44,037 nt of DNA, taken from NCBI GenBank assembly GCA_017412045.1, contig JAFQOX010000134.1, positions 1-44,037 on the forward strand. The letters run 5' to 3'. Of the stretch, positions 33,101 to 40,005 are shown in pieces; the stretch's first letter is position 1; each line of letters begins with the position of its first letter. The notes beneath the pieces were generated by a model. The model was not told where the DNA came from, did no database searches, and saw only the letters and a program-made list of their open reading frames with translations. Origin of the DNA: Clostridia bacterium (GTDB lineage: Bacteria > Bacillota > Clostridia > Oscillospirales > CAG-272). The translations under genes and the position numbers were made by a program.

Positions 33101-34246
33101 AAGCGTCTCAATACGGTTTTGCCATTCATCTTCCCGAAGCGCTTCCACGCGAAGGAAGGTGTTCCACGAAAACGAACCGTAATTCGCGCTGACCGTCGCG
33201 CCGTATCCGGAATCGGTTAATTCTGAAACAGGTCTGAGAAAATACCATGCCAGCGAACCGATCAACACCGCCATCAATAAAAACGCCGTGATGAAAATAG
33301 GCGCGCGTTCCTTTCGCTCCGTTCTCCGTATTTCCGATAAGGTGGCGCCGTAAATGATTTTTTCAATCGCTTCGTCGAGGTCGCTGTAGAAGCTCTTGTC
33401 CTTTGCGTTCAGGCATTGCTTGGAAGCAAGAACGGTCGGCAATTCTCTCGGCTGAAATCCTTCGCACGCAACGAGCAGAGAGTCCTGCTTCTTCTCGCCC
33501 GCTTTCATACGTTTCTCATAGCGCATCCATTCATTTTTCATCCACACGGACGTGATATACTCCGGTTTTGAGCCGTAGACGATCATCACCTTCGCCGTTG
33601 ACAAAGCGTTGAAAATATACGGCTCGTATTTTTCTCCGACCTTTTCGCGAAGGCTCTCGTGACTGTAAAATACGCGGTAGCCCTTGCCGGTCAGATGCAC
33701 GTAAAGCTCCTGCATTGCCAGACTGTCTTTGGTTCTTTCGATGCCGTTGGGAAGATCGCTCTCCTTATAGCACAGAAAAATATCGTAGGGCTTTTCTTTT
33801 TTTGCCTTTTCAATCCATTCCTTACGCACGCGCTCGATATAGTGGACCTGTGACTGATAAAAAGCCTTGCTGTCACCGTCCGCGTATTTCAGCGCCATTT
33901 GATAATCCTGCGCCGCGGTCAGGCTCTCGATGGATGCCGCGTAGCAGGTGGGGATCATGCTGCCGTCGAAATCCCGCTCGTATTTGATGCCGTAACGCGC
34001 CATCAGCCTTCCCCAATAAGCGGTCGGGGATTCCGGATACTTGCGCAGAATATCGTCGAATTCCGACTCTGCCTCGGCGAAATCCGCCAGACGGAGCTTT
34101 TGGTACGCCGTATACAGCAGCGTCGTTTCCTCACCCGTGATAATTTCCGGCTTATGGGAGCCGCAGGATGTGCAGACCCATTTGCCCCCGCGGCGTTCAA
34201 AGTCACCTTCGCCACAGTAATTACATATATTCGTATTCGGATTCAT
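30185..34246 (-). CDS. Zinc-ribbon/TIR/transmembrane/Cys-His repeat/LRR receptor-like protein, about 1353 residues
   Basis: I prefer the second ATG (34246) because AGGAG lies at proper distance; the first is at 34252. Residues here count from the first. Zinc ribbon Cys10, Cys13, Cys27, Cys30; TIR about 155-300 with PYDIFLCYKESD and VWMKNEWMRY (Glu241); membrane helix about 317-339 after RRTERKER, giving cytoplasmic TIR. Outside come a beta-rich segment (about 345-460), about six Cys/His modules of the type CTxDGYTEYVCRCGDRYT...SALGHQ, then two long LRR_5 blocks separated by SENGVLFDKDRK-type inserts. The first 300 residues are almost identical to the 810-residue neighbour. It follows the GH1 gene by about 50 bp. 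Confidence 0.8.
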   Translation of the reverse strand: MNPNTNICNYCGEGDFERRGGKWVCTSCGSHKPEIITGEETTLLYTAYQKLRLADFAEAESEFDDILRKYPESPTAYWGRLMARYGIKYERDFDGSMIPTCYAASIESLTAAQDYQMALKYADGDSKAFYQSQVHYIERVRKEWIEKAKKEKPYDIFLCYKESDLPNGIERTKDSLAMQELYVHLTGKGYRVFYSHESLREKVGEKYEPYIFNALSTAKVMIVYGSKPEYITSVWMKNEWMRYEKRMKAGEKKQDSLLVACEGFQPRELPTVLASKQCLNAKDKSFYSDLDEAIEKIIYGATLSEIRRTERKERAPIFITAFLLMAVLIGSLAWYFLRPVSELTDSGYGATVSANYGSFSWNTFLRVEALREDEWQNRIETLHVDPEGIRLYRLSLREGQNEMSWEGDLTVRIPLPDGVSAARAAIYELNGDKTRKINFEISEGTLVFKTNMLSVYLIAKREHTVTVDAAIEPTCTSEGYTEGTHCADCDEILTERQIIPALGHSAGAAATCTTAQICTVCDSELKPAVGHRHTSSVTEPTCTAEGYTTYTCHCGDSYTDQIVSALGHQAGASATCTEPQICTRCSAELNPATGHSHREIVIPPTCTKDGYTEHVCRCGDRYTDNPVSASGHQAGASATCTEDQFCTVCNTVLMKALGHQAGAAATCTDSQICTRCSAELNPATGHTHQKTVIPPTCTEDGYTEYVCRCGDRYTNSPVSALGHRNGEWEIETLATTEREGLFVQKCTACKKILTEAVIPKEKTPSQGLDFISNGDGTCRVSGLGICTDTDIVIPYEYNGERVTGIGERAFWSCDELITITIPATVTDVGEAAFAFCSSLTDIYVNDGNRYFTSENGVLFDKDRKKLICYPIKKTESSYSIPAGVTEIVGYAFAYCSHLTNVTIPDSVTAIGQSAFFDCSSLTKISIPAAVSAIGDSAFAACDQLTEISVSEINPSFTSENGILFNKTMTKLICYPEGKTESSYTVPDGVTDIGTHAFYDCSSLITVTLPSGVMNIGRWTFAHCNNLQSITLPSNISTMGFYAFAWCPKLTSIYFGGTTAQWTDGKVMFNMDWDIYTEAYTVVCSDGTVSKEGAITTPTEGLAFTSNGNGTCYVSGIGTCSEEADIVIPSEYQGERVTGIGAYAFGHCINLNSITIPEGVTEIAEGAFIYSGLKTVIMPQSVTSLGGAVFRGCTNLTDVMIPMELTSIPDNAFRDTGLTHATIPSGVTGIGSHAFSGCEALTDITIPSGVTMIGEGAFGNCSNLRSVTIPEGVMEMGELAFGSCTGLESVTIPSSITQMRRYLLYYCEKLTRIHFTGTIEQWQSLSKENDWDYHTGNYTVHCKDGILLDAKEKN

Positions 34247-34296
34247 GTCCATTTCTCCTGTCTTTATACTGATAAAATATCATCAGGAAAATTTTG

Positions 34297-35649
34297 TCAT
34301 TCGTGCGCCCGGATCCAATCGCGGTACCAATAGGCGGAGTCCTTCGGGATTCGCTCCTGCGTTTCGTAATCGACGTAGACGATGCCAAAGCGGTCGGTAT
34401 ATCCCTTTGCCCACTCAAAATTATCCATGAAGGACCAGAGAAAATAGCCGCGGATATCCGCGCCGTCGTCGATCGCCTTTTCCAGCTCGAGCAGATAGCG
34501 GTGCAAAAAATCGATGCGGTTGGGATCGTGCACCCTTCCATCCAGAGATACCGAATCGTGCGCGGACATCCCGTTCTCCGTGATGAAAACGGGGCATCCG
34601 TAACGCTCGTACAGGAAACGCGGTCCCCAGCGCAGGCATTCGGGCGTGACGGACCATTGGATCGCGGTCTTTGCCGCGCCGACCGAGCGGGGCGCGAAGG
34701 CAAATCCGCCCTTACCGTCCGAAACGACGGCTCTGCCGTTATAAATGTTCTGCGCGTAAAAGTCGATGGGCTGATGGATGAGCCTCATATCCTCCTCGGT
34801 GATCTCGGGCAGATAATCCTTGTAGAGTGCCAATCCGTCCGCGGGATAGCTGCCGAGCATGACGGGATCGCTCCACCAGGAAACGTTACGCATGAGTCCT
34901 CTGCCGAGAGGCGGACACGCGAAAAGACATTTTTTCGCCGCCGCGATATCTTCGGGCGCGTCGGTCAGGGGATAATCGGCGGTACAGGTAGGCGCGTAGC
35001 CGACGGAAATCGGCTGCTTGGCGTTTGCGCGCAAGGCGATAACGGCGGCGCCGTGCGCCTTCAGCACGTTATGGCACATACGGAAAATATCGCGGTAGGA
35101 AACCCGAAGCCCGGGCGCATGCGCGCCGCTCAGGTATCCCGTACCGATAAAGCACTGCGGCTCGTTGAAAGTAATGAAGTTTTTACAGCGATCGGAGTAA
35201 AGCTCCGCGATTTTCGCCGCATAATCGGCAAACCAGCGGACGCTGTCGTCGTTGAGCCATCCGCCCTTGCAATGAAGCGCGTACGGGTAATCCCAATGAA
35301 ACAGCGTGATATACGGTTCAATGCCGTTTTCCAGAAGCGCGTCGAGCAGCTCGCTGTAAAAGCGAACGCCCGCCTCGTTGATTTCTCCGACGCCATTCGG
35401 GAAGATTCTCGTCCAGCTGATTGAAAAACGGTACGCACGGATGCCCAATTCCTTCATCAGCCGAACGTCCTCGCGGAAGCGGTGATAATGGTCGCAGGCG
35501 ACGTCACCCGTGTGTCCCTCCTCCACGTTTCCCTTCTCATGGCAGAAAACGTCCCAGACGCTGAGTCCTCTTCCGTCCTCGTTCCACGCGCCCTCGATCT
35601 GATAGGAAGCCGTCGCGCTGCCCCAGATAAAATTCTTGTCAAAGCCCAT
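34297..35649 (-). CDS. GH1 family beta-glucosidase / 6-phospho-beta-glycosidase
   Basis: The 450-residue protein has FIWGSATASYQIEGAWNEDG at the start, the GH1 signature, TFNEP (acid/base Glu) and ITENG (nucleophile Glu). GH1 enzymes hydrolyse beta-linked glucosides or galactosides. I chose the ATG at 35649; a longer reading uses TTG at 35709 and adds residues without similarity to the family. It is cytoplasmic. It is first in a probable operon with the two TIR-LRR genes, an odd pairing that could reflect only position. No PTS gene is nearby, so a plain beta-glucosidase is more likely than a phospho-form. Confidence 0.9.
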   Translation of the reverse strand: MGFDKNFIWGSATASYQIEGAWNEDGRGLSVWDVFCHEKGNVEEGHTGDVACDHYHRFREDVRLMKELGIRAYRFSISWTRIFPNGVGEINEAGVRFYSELLDALLENGIEPYITLFHWDYPYALHCKGGWLNDDSVRWFADYAAKIAELYSDRCKNFITFNEPQCFIGTGYLSGAHAPGLRVSYRDIFRMCHNVLKAHGAAVIALRANAKQPISVGYAPTCTADYPLTDAPEDIAAAKKCLFACPPLGRGLMRNVSWWSDPVMLGSYPADGLALYKDYLPEITEEDMRLIHQPIDFYAQNIYNGRAVVSDGKGGFAFAPRSVGAAKTAIQWSVTPECLRWGPRFLYERYGCPVFITENGMSAHDSVSLDGRVHDPNRIDFLHRYLLELEKAIDDGADIRGYFLWSFMDNFEWAKGYTDRFGIVYVDYETQERIPKDSAYWYRDWIRAHE

Positions 35650-35720
35650 CTTACGTTCCGTACACCGAAAATTCCGAACGAATTTCCGCGTGCTTTCCTT
35701 TCGTTTCAAATATTATCTTT

Positions 35721-35749
35721 ATCATATCAAAAAAATACCCTGCCGTCAA
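35721..35749 (-). promoter_or_regulatory. Promoter of the GH1/TIR-LRR operon
   Basis: On the minus strand TTGACG (35749-35744), 17 bp, TATGAT (35726-35721). It lies about 70 bp upstream of the GH1 ATG. No other promoter is clear before either TIR gene. Confidence 0.7.
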
Positions 35750-35792
35750 CGGATATACAGCGAATTTACGGGTCAACTGCATTTTTCTGATC

Positions 35793-35931
35793 AGATAAAC
35801 GGAAATTTAGCGGCGAATCGCCGCTGACGGTTTCCGCCGTACCGTAGCTTATTCCGGTTCAGCATACTGCTCGACGGCGGCTCTCTCAGAAAAGGCGAGC
35901 CTTTCGGAATCATTCGCATAAACAATCCCTG
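35793..35931 (-). repeat. About 135-bp dispersed non-coding element, copy 2
   Basis: The reverse complement matches 3359-3493 with the same landmarks: GCGAATGATTCCGAAAGG, CCGCCGTCGAGCAGTAT, and GCGGCGATTCGCCGC followed by TAAATTTCCGTTTATC. Variation between copies keeps the hairpin. It lies between the GH1 gene and the Nudix gene. Confidence 0.75.
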
Positions 35932-35956
35932 AATGAATGGAAAGGATAAACACAAA

Positions 35957-35992
35957 ATGGCGTTGCACGGCGGAAAATCCGCTTATGCAACG
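35957..35992 (-). terminator. Terminator of the ADP-ribose pyrophosphatase gene
   Basis: GGCGTTGCA pairs with TGCAACGCC around an 18-nt loop, about 37 bp beyond the stop; ATTTTGTGTTT follows on the minus strand. Confidence 0.7.
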
Positions 35993-36029
35993 CCCCGTTT
36001 TTCAAACGAAACCGATATTCGACGCGCGA

Positions 36030-36596
36030 TCAAAGTCCGCGCAGCAGCTTGGTTTTCAAAACAGCCGCCTGCGTTTTGCCGTCTGTGATCTCACCGTCAA
36101 GGATCATACGAACGACCTCGTCGAAGGGAACCTTGACGACGTCAAGAAATTCGTCCTCGTCCAGATCCTGCTCGCCCTTTTTGAGTCCTTCCGCGATATA
36201 CATACGGATATTCTCGCTGAGAATCGCGGGGGAAGGATAATAATCACCGATGCAGGTGAAGGTTTCGGCGGTATAGCCGGTTTCTTCACGAAGCTCTCGC
36301 TTTGCCGCTTCCAGGAAGTCGTATTCGTCTTTGTCCAGCTTGCCTGCCGGAATTTCCCACAAAATTCTTCCGAAGGGATAGCGGAACTGACGTTCCATAA
36401 TGATATGGCCGTCGTCGGTCAGCGGAACGATGCAAACCGCGCCGTGATGCAGACAAACCTCTCTGGTCGCTCTCGAGCCGTTGGGAATGATGACCGTGTC
36501 GCGAACGAGATGAACGATCGCGCCTTCAAAAATGTCCTCTCTGTCGATCTGAATCTCTTTCAGCTCGTCGTAAAGATTTTTCACGTTGTTTTCCAT
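36030..36596 (-). CDS. ADP-ribose pyrophosphatase (Nudix)
   Basis: The 188-residue protein has the longer ADP-ribose pyrophosphatase layout: EVCLHHGAVCIVPLTDDG, RQFRYPFG, WEIPAGKLD and the Nudix box with AKRELREETGY. It hydrolyses ADP-ribose to AMP and ribose-5-phosphate. Two putative TIR NADases are close, though there is no shared transcript, so a link to ADP-ribose clearance is only suggestive. It has its own consensus promoter and terminator, so it is monocistronic. Confidence 0.9.
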   Translation of the reverse strand: MENNVKNLYDELKEIQIDREDIFEGAIVHLVRDTVIIPNGSRATREVCLHHGAVCIVPLTDDGHIIMERQFRYPFGRILWEIPAGKLDKDEYDFLEAAKRELREETGYTAETFTCIGDYYPSPAILSENIRMYIAEGLKKGEQDLDEDEFLDVVKVPFDEVVRMILDGEITDGKTQAAVLKTKLLRGL

Positions 36597-36659
36597 AAAG
36601 CATCCTCTTTCTGCATATTTTTGATATGCTTTGCATTGAATTTTCTGCCGTACCGGTAA

Positions 36660-36688
36660 ATTATAGCATTTTTTCGCGGGAATGTCAA
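36660..36688 (-). promoter_or_regulatory. Promoter of the ADP-ribose pyrophosphatase gene
   Basis: On the minus strand TTGACA (36688-36683), 17 bp, TATAAT (36665-36660): consensus on both elements. Confidence 0.85.
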
Positions 36689-36826
36689 GATATGGATTTA
36701 TATATTCGGCACAACAGCATTTACTTTTTTTGCGTTTGGAACGATAAATGATTGTTTACAGTCCTGTTTTCATTCCGGATTCAAAAATTTTTTGGATACA
36801 AATTGCGTAAAATTTTCAAAAAAACA

Positions 36827-36855
36827 TTTACAAATACCGTACGCTGTGGTACAAT
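36827..36855 (+). promoter_or_regulatory. Promoter of the symporter gene
   Basis: TTTACA (36827-36832), 17 bp, TACAAT (36850-36855), about 54 bp before the ATG. The core TAAATGATTGTTTAC of the 34-bp repeat lies upstream near 36748. Confidence 0.75.
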
Positions 36856-36908
36856 AGGGCGATATTCGTTTGAACTAAAATAATCAAAACTTTTGGAGGT
36901 GAAATCAA

Positions 36909-38468
36909 ATGGATAACAAAACAATTCAGATTCTGGTTGCCATGATCATCTATATGGCTGTCGTCATTGCGATCGGTATCATTTTTGCAAAACGGGCAAA
37001 TAAAAGCTCGGACAACTATTTTCTCGGCGGACGTTCGCTCGGTCCCTGGGTGACCGCCATGAGCGCGGAGGCTTCTGATATGAGCGGCTGGCTGCTGATG
37101 GGGCTTCCCGGCGTGGCTTATTGGTGCGGCCTCGCGGACGCGTTGTGGACCGCCATCGGTCTTGCGCTGGGCACGTATCTCAACTGGCTCATCGTTTCCA
37201 GACGTCTGCGCCGTTACAGTGTGAGAGCTAATAACTCGATCACGCTCCCCGAATTTTTCTCAAACCGCTTCCGTGAAAAGAACAAGATCATCTTGACGCT
37301 TTCTGCGTTCTTCATCCTGATCTTCTTCACGGTTTACGCGGCAAGCTGCTTCGTAACGTGCGGTAAGCTCTTCGCGACGCTCTTCGGCGCGCCCTACGTC
37401 GCCATGATGATCGTCGGCGCGGTATTCGTGCTTCTCTATACGATCCTCGGCGGCTTCCTTGCGGAAAGCGCTTCCGACTTTATGCAGGGCATCGTGATGT
37501 TCACGGCTCTCGTCGTCATCGTGGCGATCGGCACGGTCAAGGCGGGCGGCTTGGGCGCAGTTGTGGAAAACGCAAAATCCATTCCCGGCTTCTTTGAATT
37601 TTTCGGCATTGCCCAGCCTGCCGTAAACGGCGCGGGAGAGCAGATCGTACTGATGGGAACGCCCATTTTCGGTGAAGCCGGCGAATACGGCATTCTTAAG
37701 ATCTGTTCCATGCTTGCATGGGGTCTCGGTTACTTCGGTATGCCGCAGGTTCTGCTCCGCTTTATGGCGATCCGTCACGAAAGCGAGTTGAAGCAATCCC
37801 GCCGCATCGCAATGATCTGGGTCGTCATTTCTCTTGCCGTTGCCGTCTTTATCGGTATCATGGGCAGAGCACTTTATCCTACTGCGCATCTCACGGCATC
37901 CGCGGCGGAAAATATTTTCATTACCCTTGCCACCAACTCCCTGCCCGCGATTCTCGCAGGCTTCGTAATGGCGGGTATCCTCGCGGCAACCATCAGCTCC
38001 TCAGACTCTTATCTGCTCATTGCGGCTTCCGCTGTTGCGAAAAACATCTTCCAGGGCGTCGTGAAAAAGAAGGCTACGGATAAGCAGGTCATGCTCGTTA
38101 CGAGAATCACGCTTCTTTCCATCGCTCTCGTTGCCATCGTCATCGCGCTGGATGAAAACAGCGTGATCTTCAACGTGGTTTCCTTCGCATGGGCAGGATT
38201 CGGCGCGACCTTTGGTCCGCTGATGCTCTTCTCCCTTTTCTGGAAGAGAATCACCCGCGCGGGCGCAGTTGCCGGCATGGTGAGCGGCGCTTCCATGGTA
38301 TTCATCTGGAAGCTTCTGATCAGCAAGCTCGGCGGCGTGTTTGCCATCTACGAGCTTCTGCCCGCCTTCATCATTTCTTCCGTCTGCATCGTCCTGGTCT
38401 CTCTGCTGACCAAGGCGCCCTCGGCGGAAATCGAGGCGGATTTCGAGGCTGTCAAAAACGGAAATTAA
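36909..38468 (+). CDS. putP: Sodium:solute symporter, PutP-like
   Basis: The 519-residue protein has about 12-13 hydrophobic helices and sodium/solute symporter family hallmarks: NYFLGGRSLGPWVTAMSAEA near residues 38-57, SDMSGWLLMGLPG, YTILGGFLAESASDFMQG and AGILAATISSSDSYLL. The pattern matches sodium/proline symporter PutP best. It should import proline with Na+ across the membrane, for nutrition or osmoprotection; the substrate is inferred. GGAGG precedes the ATG. The next gene is 74 bp downstream and may be co-transcribed. Confidence 0.88.
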   Translation: MDNKTIQILVAMIIYMAVVIAIGIIFAKRANKSSDNYFLGGRSLGPWVTAMSAEASDMSGWLLMGLPGVAYWCGLADALWTAIGLALGTYLNWLIVSRRLRRYSVRANNSITLPEFFSNRFREKNKIILTLSAFFILIFFTVYAASCFVTCGKLFATLFGAPYVAMMIVGAVFVLLYTILGGFLAESASDFMQGIVMFTALVVIVAIGTVKAGGLGAVVENAKSIPGFFEFFGIAQPAVNGAGEQIVLMGTPIFGEAGEYGILKICSMLAWGLGYFGMPQVLLRFMAIRHESELKQSRRIAMIWVVISLAVAVFIGIMGRALYPTAHLTASAAENIFITLATNSLPAILAGFVMAGILAATISSSDSYLLIAASAVAKNIFQGVVKKKATDKQVMLVTRITLLSIALVAIVIALDENSVIFNVVSFAWAGFGATFGPLMLFSLFWKRITRAGAVAGMVSGASMVFIWKLLISKLGGVFAIYELLPAFIISSVCIVLVSLLTKAPSAEIEADFEAVKNGN

Positions 38469-38542
38469 TTGAAAGCATCTCTTTTTGAGCAATTATCAAT
38501 CAAAAAATTACCTATAAACGATATAAGAAAGGGTTTTTGATT

Positions 38543-38920
38543 ATGATAAATCAATTTCAAAAGTATGATTGGCATGATGCCGATATTGAAAAAATCGAAA
38601 TATCATCAAACCAAATCCGTATGACGATCAACCGCGATGATTATGAGGATACAATCGAAATTCTTTGCAATAACGTAGTGGGATTGACAGATCTGTGTAT
38701 GTGGGAAGATACGCTCATATACGATGCAAAGCTGAAATACGTAAATCAAGAGCTGACACCTTTTTTGTTGAAGGTCAAAGACGCGCATCCGCTTGACGGA
38801 GAAATATATCATAATCAACCGATAAAAACCGACTTATTGCATTTGTCGGTTCAAATGGTGAACGATATCGTTTTTAACGTATACTGTTATGAAGTAAAAA
38901 TTTCCGAAAAAGTATCATAA
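38543..38920 (+). CDS. Uncharacterised small protein
   Basis: A 125-residue soluble protein without signal peptide or membrane helix. It opens QFQKYDWHDADIEKIEISSN and alternates short strands with acidic loops, as in small beta-rich proteins and some immunity proteins, but I recognise no family. The ATG at 38543 has AAGAAAGGG upstream; an earlier in-frame TTG at 38537 is less likely. It is AT-rich compared with its neighbours, which may mean recent acquisition. A terminator follows directly. Confidence 0.7.
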   Translation: MINQFQKYDWHDADIEKIEISSNQIRMTINRDDYEDTIEILCNNVVGLTDLCMWEDTLIYDAKLKYVNQELTPFLLKVKDAHPLDGEIYHNQPIKTDLLHLSVQMVNDIVFNVYCYEVKISEKVS

Positions 38921-38923
38921 CCG

Positions 38924-38966
38924 AAAAGCCCCGACAGATTTCCAATCTGTCGGAGCTTTTCTTTTT
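38924..38966. terminator. Bidirectional terminator
   Basis: AAAAGCCCCGACAGATT pairs with AATCTGTCGGAGCTTTT around a 3-nt loop, with T-rich flanks on both strands. It serves the small plus-strand gene and the minus-strand fructokinase gene. Confidence 0.88.
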
Positions 38967-39018
38967 CTGCCGCAGAGCAAACCTCCGCTATGCGGTTTGC
39001 GTGAACAGCCGTTGCTTA

Positions 39019-39942
39019 TCAATTTTGTTTTCGGACGACGCTTACCTTCTCTTGCAAGGAAGATACCTCGTCCGCCGTTGCGATCCCTTCGGAAAATGCC
39101 GTCGCGCTTCCCGCCGCCACGGCAAGACGGAGCGCTTCCGACGGCTCTTCTCCGTCCTTCCATCCTGCCAGAAAGCCCGCTACGGCGGAATCTCCCGCGC
39201 CGACGGAATTGACGGGTACGCCCTTAGGCGCTTCTGCGAAATAAACGGCTTTTTCCGTTACCAGAACTGCACCGTCTCCCGCAAGAGAGACCAGCGCGTT
39301 CCGCGCGCCCATGCCACAAAGCTTATGCGCGTAAAACGCCGCTTCCTCGCGGGAAGCGATCTCACAGCCGAAAAGCTCGCCCAGCTCGTGATGATTCGGC
39401 TTGACAAGGAAGGGGCGATGCGGTAAAATCCCGCGCAAAAGACTGCCCGAAACGTCCGCCGCGATGCGAACGCCCTTATCACAGGTTCTGCGAATGATTT
39501 CAACGTATATATCGGCAGGTAATGCCCTCGGTACGCTTCCCGAAAGCACGAGCGTGTCGCCATCTGCGAGCGTTTGCTCCAGCCATCCGAGCAAAGCCTC
39601 TTTTTCCGCTTCCGAAACGGACGGACCCGCGCCGTTGATCTCCGTTTCCTCCCCGTTTCTCAGTTTGACGTTGATACGTGAAAATCCGTTTTTCAAAAAG
39701 AAGAAGCGCTCGGATACGCCTCGCTGTAAAAGCAATCTGCGGATCTCCTCGCCCGTAAAGCCCGCGAGAAAGCCCGTCGCCGCGCTTTCACAGCCGAGCG
39801 CCCCGAGCATAAGGGAAACGTTGATCCCCTTTCCGCCGGGCTGGATCGACTCTCCGACGCTTCGGTTGACCGTTCCCGCTCGGAACGACTTCACGTCCAC
39901 GACGTAATCCAGGGACGGATTCAGTGTTACCGTATAAATCAT
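39019..39942 (-). CDS. fruK: 1-phosphofructokinase (PfkB family)
   Basis: This 307-residue protein begins MIYTVTLNPSLDYVV, the typical hexose-phosphate kinase start, and has PGGKGINVS near residues 35-43 and VGAGDSAVAGF near the C terminus, with the catalytic Asp in GAGD. I use the ATG at 39942, preceded by CGGAGA; the longer reading to 39999 runs into the upstream hairpin. It phosphorylates fructose-1-phosphate to fructose-1,6-bisphosphate, or less likely tagatose-6-phosphate. No fructose PTS is adjacent. It follows pyruvate kinase by 63 bp, across a hairpin. Confidence 0.82.
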   Translation of the reverse strand: MIYTVTLNPSLDYVVDVKSFRAGTVNRSVGESIQPGGKGINVSLMLGALGCESAATGFLAGFTGEEIRRLLLQRGVSERFFFLKNGFSRINVKLRNGEETEINGAGPSVSEAEKEALLGWLEQTLADGDTLVLSGSVPRALPADIYVEIIRRTCDKGVRIAADVSGSLLRGILPHRPFLVKPNHHELGELFGCEIASREEAAFYAHKLCGMGARNALVSLAGDGAVLVTEKAVYFAEAPKGVPVNSVGAGDSAVAGFLAGWKDGEEPSEALRLAVAAGSATAFSEGIATADEVSSLQEKVSVVRKQN

Positions 39943-39969
39943 AAAAATCTCCGTTCTTGATTGCGCAAA

Positions 39970-39995
39970 CAAGGGCGCTCCGGAAAGCGCCCTTG
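39970..39995 (-). terminator. Hairpin between pyk and fruK
   Basis: CAAGGGCGCT pairs with AGCGCCCTTG around 6 nt, followed on the minus strand by TTTG. Termination may be partial, setting lower fruK expression. Confidence 0.6.
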
Positions 39996-40005
39996 CCAAT
40001 TGTGC

